Origin: Bacteroidales bacterium
Lineage (GTDB): Bacteria > Bacteroidota > Bacteroidia > Bacteroidales > VadinHA17
DNA length: 64,000 nt
NCBI GenBank assembly: GCA_025454755.1
Contig: JALONV010000011.1
Location: 1-64,000 of the forward strand
Direction: 5' to 3'
In this document: one piece after another, positions 21,032-29,888 of the stretch
Layout of the letters: each line of letters opens with the position of its first letter
How positions within the stretch are numbered: position 1 is the stretch's first letter
Position numbers and translations under genes: made by a program
Notes under the pieces: generated by a model
What the model saw: only the letters and a program-made list of their open reading frames with translations
Told to the model about the DNA's origin: nothing
Databases searched by the model: none

Positions 21032-22536
21032 TGTTCTGATTTTATTTTTTTCATATCAGGTATTTCAGAAGGTATATAAATAGTAAATCTTGCACCACCT
21101 GATTGCAGGTTCTCAACTTTAACTGTTCCTTTATGTGCTTCAACCAGTCCTTTGACAATAGACAATCCCAAACCCAGACCGCCTGTCTTTGAATTATCAA
21201 CCCTGAAGAATTTATTGAACACATTGTCCAGCAATTCCGGAGGGAATCCCTTTCCATTGTCCTCAACTTTTATAATTAAATACCCTTCATTGTAATCAGT
21301 TTCAAATCTTATCGCAGATCCGGGAGGTGAGTGCTGGCAGGAGTTCAGGATCAGATTATAAATGACCTGTTCCATCAAACCAAAATCCAGTCTTACCAGA
21401 GGCATCTCGTCGGGTATTGAAACTAAGAGATGAAATTGTTCCAGTTCCTTTTTTAGAGTCTGTACAACCTTGTTTAAAAGATCATTTATTTCACACCAGT
21501 CAGGACGGACAGAAATCTTGCCACTCTCGAGGCGTGACATATTCAACAAATTCTCAATAAGATGATTTAATCTTGCAGAAGCCTTGAAGGTCTCATTTAT
21601 TAGTTCAGTCCTGTTAACATCCGTTGTCTGAGACGATAATAAAGTGTCAGAAGCCCCCATAATTGTGGCAATAGGAATCCGGAATTCATGGGAGATCAGT
21701 GTAAATAATGTCTTGTATAATTTATCCGATTCGTCAAGCAACCGCGCTTTCAGGGCGATTTCGTTCAAGAGCTCACGTTCAACAGCGATGGAAATCTGTG
21801 TAAGATATGCAGTCCAGAATATTTCTTTTTCCCCTGAAACCGGCTTTTCAAAACTAATGGCAATTACACCCGGACTTAATCTTTTCCCTTTTAATGGATA
21901 GTAAGAAAATGGGGTATCCCCTGCTTTTCTCGAACTTCGAAAGACAAGATCCACCATCTTAAGATCCACCTGCGACATATTTTCCACATTCCCTGAACCG
22001 GCTAAAATTTGTATTGAATCTTCTTTCCCTCTCATAAAACAAACAGAATCTGCCTTAAAGTTTTTCTTTATTTCACTTACTGCCACTTCCAGTACTTCCT
22101 TTACTCCGCTTGTTTTTGACAGGTCTCTGGTAAGCTCAAATATTGCGTTTGTCCGTTCTTCCCTCTCTCTTGCCAGCTTCTCCTGCCTGCGAACACGATT
22201 AGTCAATACCCCGTTAATCAGTGCAATAAAAAAGAAAGATCCAAACATTAGCTTGTCTTCAGTTCCTGAAATATGGAAAGTGAAGTGAGGCGGAATGAAG
22301 AAATAATTCCACACCAGTGCGCTTACTGATGAAGCAAGCAGAATCGGGCCTATCCCCAGAAAAGCTGCCATGACAGAGACCACAAAAAGCAGAACAAATG
22401 AAACTATGTGATAACCCTGCTGATTTGCAAGAGGCTTACATAACAAAACGGTTAAGGCAATAATCAGGAGAACAATAAAATACTGGCTGATTTTTGATTT
22501 AAAAATCCGGGATTGTATATTAATAAATTGTTTCAA
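21028..22536 (-). CDS. KdpD-like sensor histidine kinase (DUF4118 membrane domain, no N-terminal KdpD/Usp part)
   Basis: Four hydrophobic segments, LISHEFRIPIATIMGA (H box), NSCQHSPPGSAI, DNGKGFPPELLDNVFNKFF, GGLGLGLSIVKGLVEAHKG; overlaps the regulator by 4 nt. Confidence 0.92.
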   Translation of the reverse strand: MKQFINIQSRIFKSKISQYFIVLLIIALTVLLCKPLANQQGYHIVSFVLLFVVSVMAAFLGIGPILLASSVSALVWNYFFIPPHFTFHISGTEDKLMFGSFFFIALINGVLTNRVRRQEKLAREREERTNAIFELTRDLSKTSGVKEVLEVAVSEIKKNFKADSVCFMRGKEDSIQILAGSGNVENMSQVDLKMVDLVFRSSRKAGDTPFSYYPLKGKRLSPGVIAISFEKPVSGEKEIFWTAYLTQISIAVERELLNEIALKARLLDESDKLYKTLFTLISHEFRIPIATIMGASDTLLSSQTTDVNRTELINETFKASARLNHLIENLLNMSRLESGKISVRPDWCEINDLLNKVVQTLKKELEQFHLLVSIPDEMPLVRLDFGLMEQVIYNLILNSCQHSPPGSAIRFETDYNEGYLIIKVEDNGKGFPPELLDNVFNKFFRVDNSKTGGLGLGLSIVKGLVEAHKGTVKVENLQSGGARFTIYIPSEIPDMKKIKSEQ

Positions 22537-22600
22537 TTAATTCCTTTAATTTCAATTACATGCAAATTTAATTAATTAGTGTCCTGATTGTTCATCCTGA

Positions 22601-22714
22601 TTAATGAATATCGAAGATTTCATCCAGAAGTTTCAATAGCATTGACCCGGTATATAAGATCCCTGCTACTGATATAATAAAGAGTATAACTGCAATTATA
22701 ATTCTCCAGGTCAT
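22601..22714 (-). CDS. 37-aa single-pass membrane small protein between TrkH and the KdpD-like kinase
   Basis: My translation: MTWRIIIAVILFIISVAGILYTGSMLLKLLDEIFDIH*; one strong hydrophobic segment, too short for the ORF track. Confidence 0.6.
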   Translation of the reverse strand: MTWRIIIAVILFIISVAGILYTGSMLLKLLDEIFDIH

Positions 22715-22837
22715 TTTTTGATTTTAATATGATGATAAAAGTAGACTGAAAGCTATTAAGACGTTATTAAGAATTAACGGACACGCATAAAGAAAAAATA
22801 AAATTTTCTGAACCAGGATCAGCATAACAGGAAAGGA

Positions 22838-24457
22838 TTAAATTATTTTTGGACGTGTTCCCCAAAAAATTGCCCTGACCAATGCAAAGACAGGAATAAT
22901 TTCAAGTCTGCCTGTCCACATTTGAAAGATGTAAACAGACTCCAGAACAGGAGACATTGAAGGATCAGTAATACCGGCAGATAAACCTACCGTACCCTGA
23001 GCTGATCCGGATTCAAACAGCGCAGCACTGAAGCTGAACTGATCATGAGTAAATAAAAATGTAATAAAAGATGAACCGATCAGCAGCAGGAAAAATATTA
23101 TCGCCATCGAAGCGGCTTTTGTGAATTCTTCATACATTTCCCCGGGAAGCAGGGTTTTTCCGTTAAACCTGACAACCTTGATTGTATTTTCCGATAAAAA
23201 AGCTTTATTAATCTGCCATCTTAATCCTTTCTTAATTAAAAGGAACCTGATCATCTTTATGCCACCTACAGTAGCTCCTGATGCCCCGCCGATAAACATT
23301 GCAGCAAATACTATGAATACTATGGAATACCAGTTCCAGTTATTTATATTGGAGGTCTGCCACCCGGTTGTTGACATTGCGCTGACAAACTGAAAAATTC
23401 CTTCCCGCACGGGATTGGGCAATAATTTATCATTAAAAAGAAGAAGCGCCTGAATTGCACTTCCGGCAATAAAGGCAATGATTAATGATCGTGTCTGAAT
23501 ATCTTTCCATATTTCGCTGAACTTTCTTTCAAAAATGATCTTATAAAAGAATGGAAGTGAAAATGAACCGAGGATCATAGGCAGCAGGTAAAGTATATCC
23601 ATCCTGGCTGACCTGTAGGTTGCAATACTGTCATCAAGAGTACTGAATCCTCCGGTTGACTGGCCGGCCATTGCATGATTAATCGAATCAAAGATATTTT
23701 CGCTGATTGGATAATCGGGTAAAATCAACTTTGTCCCTAGGACCAGATATATTGCTGAGAAGAGGGTAACAAGCAGGTATGCTTTCCAGATAGCTTTCGT
23801 TGTATTCTTTACCTGCGGCAATAATTTGATGCCGGTTGATTCTGAACCGTAAAGCAGTACAGCACCTCGTCCGGAGGTATTTTTAAAAATAGCCAGTGCC
23901 GTTATAACAAATCCAGCTCCTCCAACCCATTGTGCAAAGCAACGGTAAAACAGAAGACCTTTCCCGATTGATGGTTCATGAACAGCCATTGATAGTCCTG
24001 TTGTTGTATAAGCGCTCATGCTTTCAAAAAAACAATGCAAAGGATTCTTAAAATACAAAAGACTTGAAAAAGTATACCCTGCTCCCTGAGGAATGAATTT
24101 ATTCATAACATCAACCGGTGTTAAATAAGCGATAATGAAGAAGGGTAGACCGCCAAAAAGGGTTATCGCCAGCCATCCTGAGGCAACAATAACCAGGACA
24201 TCCTTATATTGCGGATCTTCTGCCTTCCGGAACCTGTCAAACAGTTCGGAACCTATAATGAAAATTATAAAACCTGATATAAGAAATCCGGCGAGGGAAT
24301 ACCATTCAGAATATATTGCCGCAACTACTGCAGGAAATGCAGCAACAATGCTTAAAACCATCAGAAGGCTGCCTGTTTGTTTTAAAGTGATTTTATATGT
24401 ATCTGACCTGAGCATCCTTAAGCTGTTTTTAAACTTGAAATGAAGATCTGGCTGCAT
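22838..24457 (-). CDS. trkH: TrkH-family potassium uptake protein
   Basis: Multi-pass; SMSAYTTTGLS, AGQSTGGFST, SAMSTTGWQT, GSAQGTVGLSAG pore-loop repeats. Confidence 0.93.
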   Translation of the reverse strand: MQPDLHFKFKNSLRMLRSDTYKITLKQTGSLLMVLSIVAAFPAVVAAIYSEWYSLAGFLISGFIIFIIGSELFDRFRKAEDPQYKDVLVIVASGWLAITLFGGLPFFIIAYLTPVDVMNKFIPQGAGYTFSSLLYFKNPLHCFFESMSAYTTTGLSMAVHEPSIGKGLLFYRCFAQWVGGAGFVITALAIFKNTSGRGAVLLYGSESTGIKLLPQVKNTTKAIWKAYLLVTLFSAIYLVLGTKLILPDYPISENIFDSINHAMAGQSTGGFSTLDDSIATYRSARMDILYLLPMILGSFSLPFFYKIIFERKFSEIWKDIQTRSLIIAFIAGSAIQALLLFNDKLLPNPVREGIFQFVSAMSTTGWQTSNINNWNWYSIVFIVFAAMFIGGASGATVGGIKMIRFLLIKKGLRWQINKAFLSENTIKVVRFNGKTLLPGEMYEEFTKAASMAIIFFLLLIGSSFITFLFTHDQFSFSAALFESGSAQGTVGLSAGITDPSMSPVLESVYIFQMWTGRLEIIPVFALVRAIFWGTRPKII

Positions 24458-24902
24458 GAAATAAATTCATCATAGCCATCCGATCTAAACCACAAATAAG
24501 GTCCTTCAAACACCGGACAAAATTGTGGTTGATTTTATTAAGACTTCATAAAGACCTGACATGAATGCATAAAGAATTTATAAAGTCAGTTCCGGAAAGC
24601 TGCTGTCAGGATATATCAGATAGAAATTCAATTCGATTCTTTAGAAGTTATAAAGTGCTGAATATATGATCAATGGTAAATTTGTAACCCATTCCGCTAC
24701 CCTTCTCAAATACAAAATCCCGAAAGAGGTTTATATTGCGGATTGGCAGGAATATTTAAAAGTGTGAGTGTGAGAAAAAATAGTGAAACAAATTCTGAAT
24801 AACCTGTCTAAGTAAGATTTAGTTTAAATACTAATTGATTACAGTAATATGATTCGTACATTTATGTATGTTTTCGTAATATAATCACATCTGAGAGCTA
24901 TT

Positions 24903-27900
24903 ATGAAACGCTTAATTGCTTTACTAATTCAGTTTTTAATTCTTACTGAAGCATCAGCTCAGGTAAACAAATTTGGAGTTTCCATTGTTAAAAATTATGA
25001 TACAGAGATAACTCAGAGTTCTGAACAAATCTGGTGCATAACAAAGGATAAGTTTGGGAATATCTTTTTCGGCAATCAGGAAGGAGGCGTAACCCGTTAC
25101 GATGGGACCAGATGGTTAAATATCCCGATCGGGAATAATCCAAGAATCTACTCATTGGCTTCCGATGACAGAGGTATTGTATATGTGGGAGCCGCTTATG
25201 AATTCGGATACATACAACCTGATCAGAAAGGTGTCTGCCAGTATGTTTCTCTGGCAAAAAGAATTGATTCAATTCCGAAAATACGAAATGTATTTAATAC
25301 TGTTATGTATAAGAAAAGGGTTTATTACCAAACACCCAGAAATATTTATATATATGATATCCCTAGTGATTCACTTTCTGAGATTGATCTGACTAAATTC
25401 AACATTTATAGTGCTTTACATCTTGTGAATATTAATAATCATCTGCTTTTTTCAGATTACCTTAAAGGAATGTTTGAATTACATGAAACTTCAGCTTATC
25501 CCTTGCCGGGCGGAGATTTCTTCAAAAGAAAACATTGTACAGTAATATTGCCTTATGATGATAGCCAAATAATAGTTGGAGACTGGGACAGCGGCTTGTT
25601 TCTATATAATTATATAACAGGTAAAGTAAATTCCAAATTTATAGATCCGGCAATAAATGAGAGACTTAAAAATGCAAAAATCTATTCCGGGACAAAACTT
25701 GAAAAAGACCTTTTTGCCATCGGAACAACAGATACGGAAGGCATTCTGATAATTGATAAAAAAGGTGAATTAATTGAGCAGATAAACAAAGATAATTCTG
25801 ACCTGCCAGATAATACAATATATTCTCTGTATTGCGATAATAATGATAATTCAGAATTATGGATTTCTACCCTGGGTGTTGTCAGTAAAGCCTATGGGTT
25901 TTTAAAAATGTTCTCAGCAAAACAAGGTTTAACATCAGCAGTAAATGCGATATGCAGGTTCCAGGGAAACTATTACCTGTCGACCGATGCCGGAATTTAT
26001 AAAAGCTATGTCAAAAATAACAATAACCTTATTTTTAAGGAGTTAGAAGGAATGGGGACACAGGTATTTCCTTTGAGATCGATTAAAACCGGGATCAATG
26101 AATTTCTTTTAGCCGGATCGATTGAAGGAATATTCCTGATAACTAAAGATGATGAAGTATCAAGACTTAATTTATTAAATTGCTACAACTTAGAAGACAC
26201 GGTTACTATTTTTCAGGATGTTAGGGAAATAGTCCAATCAACATTGGATCAGAACATTGTTTATTTCGGCCTGTTTCAGGGAGGTGTATATATTTTACGC
26301 TATGAAGGAAGGGGTTGGAAATACATTGACAGGATCAGACACATTTCCGGTTCGGTTATAGATATTATAGAAAAGGATAAAGGCGGCCTTTGGATCTTAT
26401 CCGATGATCCATCGGCAGTTTATAACCTGACATTCGGGGGAAATGATACCACCCTGTTAAAATTAGGCCCTGATGACGGGGTACCCGACATTCGTGTGAA
26501 TTCACTTTCTCTCATTAATAATGAAATTTATGCTTCCACAGAAACAGGAATCTTAAGGTATGATAAAACATCCGGGAAATTCACTCCAGATAACGCGCTT
26601 ACTGCCGGATATTCCGAGGGTAAATCTTCCCGGAACCTATACCAAGATGATGATGGGGATCTCTGGTACAGCGGATTTGACAAAAAACACGATGAGGTAT
26701 TTTTTAATATCGACGGGTATAACATACAAGAATATCATGGCATCCTTGATCTTTTACCGAATGCACCATTGCTTGATATAGAAAGTTTTGAAGAAAAGAT
26801 TTTTATCCTGAAATCCAAAATCACTTATGTGTTTGATAAATCAGACCTTATTCCTGACACAACAGAAGTAAATACATCATTCGTCAGGATCACTGTCGGA
26901 ACAGACTCAACTATAATGAATGGCTCATTTTACAGAAGCATTGATAAAACCAGAAGAATTCCGGCTATTACATCCAATAGTACCTCCATTCCGGAATTCC
27001 GATATGATATGAATGAGATATCGTTTGAATGGACAACACCATATTTCATAGAAGAACTATCAACTGAATATAGTTACAAGCTCGAAGGGATGGAAGAGAA
27101 CTGGTCAAAATGGGAAGGATCCTCTTATGGTAAGTATTTTAAAAAAGAATATAATAACCTTCCTGGCGGAAATTATACATTCAGAGTTAAAACACGAACC
27201 GTTACAGGTCTTTCAGCCAATGAACTGAAATTTGATTTTAATATTCTCAAACCCTGGTATGCGACCATTGCGGCAATATTATTTTATTGCATAGCTGTGA
27301 TCCTTTTGATATTTGCAATTGTTAAAGCTTATACACGCAGACTTAAGAATGAAAACATCAGACTGGAAAATATAGTTGCAAAACGAACCTCGGAAGTCAA
27401 TGCTCAAAAGAAAATGATCGAAGAAAAGAACAAGAAGATTACCGAAAGCATTCATTATTCCAAACATATCCAGGATTCAATTCTCATAAAACAAGATGAG
27501 ATAGACAGGATCATTCCTGGATCATTTGTATACCTGAGGCCAAGGGATATTGTAAGCGGGGACTTTTACTGGTTTTACAAACTTGGAGATTTTTCGATAA
27601 TAGCTGCTGTTGATTGCACCGGCCATGGCGTACCGGGTGCTTTTATGTGTATGATCAGTAATATGCTTTTAAACCTGATCGTTAAAGAGAAAAGGATATT
27701 TAAACCATCTGAAATACTGAATAATCTTAACGCCGAAGTAATAAAAGTTCTTCAACAGGAACGCAAGGATACACTGTCGCAGGATGGAATGGACATATCT
27801 GTCTGTACAATCGATGCCAAAAATGGACTGATGCAGTTTGCAGGCGCTAAAAATCCCCTGTTTATGGTTATTAATAATGATTTAACCATTATAGAAGCTG

Positions 27901-28202
27901 ATCCTTTCTCGATAGGGGGAATCCAGCTTTCAAGAAAAACGACTAGACTGGTTGAATTTAAAAATAACGATATCCGGTTAGTCAAGGGATCTTCCCTTTA
28001 CCTTTTTACGGATGGTTATATTGATCAGTTCGGGGGTACTGATAATAAAAGTTTTAATGTTACCCGTTTCGGCGAACTTGTGAAATCCATTTCAAAACTC
28101 AATCCTTCAGAACAGCACAGGATACTTGACAGCACGATTAATGAATGGATGAACTCAAACCGGCAAATCGACGATATGCTGGTAATAGGTATTAAATTAT
28201 AG
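24903..28202 (+). CDS. Two-component-regulator-propeller/Y_Y_Y sensor with TM segment and cytoplasmic SpoIIE/PP2C phosphatase
   Basis: Signal peptide, propeller-like repeats, Y_Y_Y-like YSYKLEGMEENWSKW, TM segment, then PP2C motifs GDFYWFYKLGDFSIIAAVDCTGHGVPGAFM and DDMLVIGIKL. Confidence 0.9.
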   Translation: MKRLIALLIQFLILTEASAQVNKFGVSIVKNYDTEITQSSEQIWCITKDKFGNIFFGNQEGGVTRYDGTRWLNIPIGNNPRIYSLASDDRGIVYVGAAYEFGYIQPDQKGVCQYVSLAKRIDSIPKIRNVFNTVMYKKRVYYQTPRNIYIYDIPSDSLSEIDLTKFNIYSALHLVNINNHLLFSDYLKGMFELHETSAYPLPGGDFFKRKHCTVILPYDDSQIIVGDWDSGLFLYNYITGKVNSKFIDPAINERLKNAKIYSGTKLEKDLFAIGTTDTEGILIIDKKGELIEQINKDNSDLPDNTIYSLYCDNNDNSELWISTLGVVSKAYGFLKMFSAKQGLTSAVNAICRFQGNYYLSTDAGIYKSYVKNNNNLIFKELEGMGTQVFPLRSIKTGINEFLLAGSIEGIFLITKDDEVSRLNLLNCYNLEDTVTIFQDVREIVQSTLDQNIVYFGLFQGGVYILRYEGRGWKYIDRIRHISGSVIDIIEKDKGGLWILSDDPSAVYNLTFGGNDTTLLKLGPDDGVPDIRVNSLSLINNEIYASTETGILRYDKTSGKFTPDNALTAGYSEGKSSRNLYQDDDGDLWYSGFDKKHDEVFFNIDGYNIQEYHGILDLLPNAPLLDIESFEEKIFILKSKITYVFDKSDLIPDTTEVNTSFVRITVGTDSTIMNGSFYRSIDKTRRIPAITSNSTSIPEFRYDMNEISFEWTTPYFIEELSTEYSYKLEGMEENWSKWEGSSYGKYFKKEYNNLPGGNYTFRVKTRTVTGLSANELKFDFNILKPWYATIAAILFYCIAVILLIFAIVKAYTRRLKNENIRLENIVAKRTSEVNAQKKMIEEKNKKITESIHYSKHIQDSILIKQDEIDRIIPGSFVYLRPRDIVSGDFYWFYKLGDFSIIAAVDCTGHGVPGAFMCMISNMLLNLIVKEKRIFKPSEILNNLNAEVIKVLQQERKDTLSQDGMDISVCTIDAKNGLMQFAGAKNPLFMVINNDLTIIEADPFSIGGIQLSRKTTRLVEFKNNDIRLVKGSSLYLFTDGYIDQFGGTDNKSFNVTRFGELVKSISKLNPSEQHRILDSTINEWMNSNRQIDDMLVIGIKL

Positions 28203-28215
28203 CATCCGGGAATCC

Positions 28216-28593
28216 CTAATATTCAACAAATTCGAAAGGAATATCAACCACTGCACTAAATTCCCTGCCCCGCTCCTCCATCATCTTGTCATTCTTGAGA
28301 AAATGCCATTTTACCTTTACAGGGTTACCTTTGCTGGTCTGATCTTCGAGTATTATGAAGATCTCAACAAATTTTCTGGCTGTTGATGAGTTGAAGTATT
28401 CCATTTTGAAACTTATAATTGTCTCCCTGTTGGGATCATTGGAATACTCCCTGAACCAGTTCATTATACCTGAAAAGAATTCATTCGCATCCTCTGGAAG
28501 TGATTTACCCGAGAACTCAAAGATCCCCTCCGATTTATCAAGGATAATACCCGGGGTCTCTTCCGTCTCCTGAATTTCATATCGATCGATCAT
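28216..28593 (-). CDS. SiaC-family (DUF1987) regulatory phosphoprotein
   Basis: ETPGIILDKSEGIFEFSGKSLPEDANEFF...MEYFNSSTARKFVEIF matches the DUF1987 architecture. Confidence 0.85.
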   Translation of the reverse strand: MIDRYEIQETEETPGIILDKSEGIFEFSGKSLPEDANEFFSGIMNWFREYSNDPNRETIISFKMEYFNSSTARKFVEIFIILEDQTSKGNPVKVKWHFLKNDKMMEERGREFSAVVDIPFEFVEY

Positions 28594-28603
28594 TACTTTT
28601 TAT

Positions 28604-29707
28604 TTAAATTACAATTATCTGAGAAAATTTATATTTTTCACCATCCTCAATCATTTCATAATGATATGAATGGCATTCCCTCAAAACATCAATGAGACCC
28701 AGTCCTGCGTTATTACTTTCTCCACCCGGGCCACTCCTCAGCTGCATCTTATACCTGCTGTCGAGTTCTGTTTTGCTCATTTTAGTGAGTTCACTCAGGT
28801 ATCTGTCAAGAGATTCAGCACCGGCTTTTTCAATAAAATTGACAGTATGGATAATAAAATGTCCGTTCTGCTTCCCCAGCATAAACATTCCTTCTGATTC
28901 ATTATTCTTTTTATACCCATGCTTTGAAATGTTTTGCAATATTTCAACTGAAATATGAAATAATCTTTGCTTCTCTCTGGTAGTATCGAACTGATCTTTT
29001 AAATTATTTTCAATCATCTGTATCACCGGAAGAACAGAGACCCTTGAAAAATCTCCTTTATGCATTATCAGCACATTATCGCTATTTAAGATATCATGCA
29101 TTTGCTTCATTTCCCCGATACTTATTTCATTGTTCTGCCTCTCTCCACCGGTTTCATTTTCGGATCTTAATCTCATATGCAGATAAAACAAAGACAGTTT
29201 ATCATTGACCTTTTCGAATAAATAGTCCAGTTTATTACCTGTTTTTCTGGCCATCTCTATAATTCCCAATCCTGCTCCGCCCTTCTCTGATAGCTCTCCC
29301 TTAAGAAGAACTTCACGGGATAATTCTTTAAGCTCATCCTGTGAGAGAACGTTCACTCTGTCAAGCTTTTCGCTGATACCGTTTTTGTACTCATTAAGTA
29401 CAAAATTTACTGAGGTTATATAGAACACCCCATGTCTGCTCCTGGAGAAAAAGGCTGATGACTTGGTTGGAAATTTAAGACTCTTATGTGGATTTGATCC
29501 ATGTCTTACTATATTCTGATAACACTCAGCCATCAGAAAACTGATTTTCTTTTTAAGCTTGATAAGATTACCATGAGATTCGATGTTTTGTTCAGATATC
29601 TCGATTATCATTCCTGTAATAGCATCCGAAAATGACCCTGAATACGCAAAAATCAAATCATCCTGAAGCAGATCATTAAAAAGCCTGATTAGTTTATCAG
29701 AATCCAT
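28604..29707 (-). CDS. Tandem double SiaB-family kinase-like protein (DUF6272 x2)
   Basis: Two halves each with an N-box-like ECYQNIVRHG / EILQNISKHG and a G-box-like GGAGLGIIEMAR / NAGLGLIDVLR. Confidence 0.75.
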   Translation of the reverse strand: MDSDKLIRLFNDLLQDDLIFAYSGSFSDAITGMIIEISEQNIESHGNLIKLKKKISFLMAECYQNIVRHGSNPHKSLKFPTKSSAFFSRSRHGVFYITSVNFVLNEYKNGISEKLDRVNVLSQDELKELSREVLLKGELSEKGGAGLGIIEMARKTGNKLDYLFEKVNDKLSLFYLHMRLRSENETGGERQNNEISIGEMKQMHDILNSDNVLIMHKGDFSRVSVLPVIQMIENNLKDQFDTTREKQRLFHISVEILQNISKHGYKKNNESEGMFMLGKQNGHFIIHTVNFIEKAGAESLDRYLSELTKMSKTELDSRYKMQLRSGPGGESNNAGLGLIDVLRECHSYHYEMIEDGEKYKFSQIIVI

Positions 29708-29888
29708 TAGATAATTTAGTTATAGGTTTATCAATTGTCAAGTTACAGTTTTTCTTTGAAAAAAAGAACTTTGATTTCACCTTAATATGAAGTTAGCCGA
29801 TGACGATCAGTATTTAACCTAAATGGGCGTGTAGTGTTATTGAATAATAAAGGCAATACAAATGCACAACCTGCAGTATCGCCTGGTT

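Noticed and set aside
24666-24767. 33-aa ORF MINGKFVTHSATLLKYKIPKEVYIADWQEYLKV
   Set aside because: Very short and isolated with no clear domain; could be a gene remnant but not supportable.
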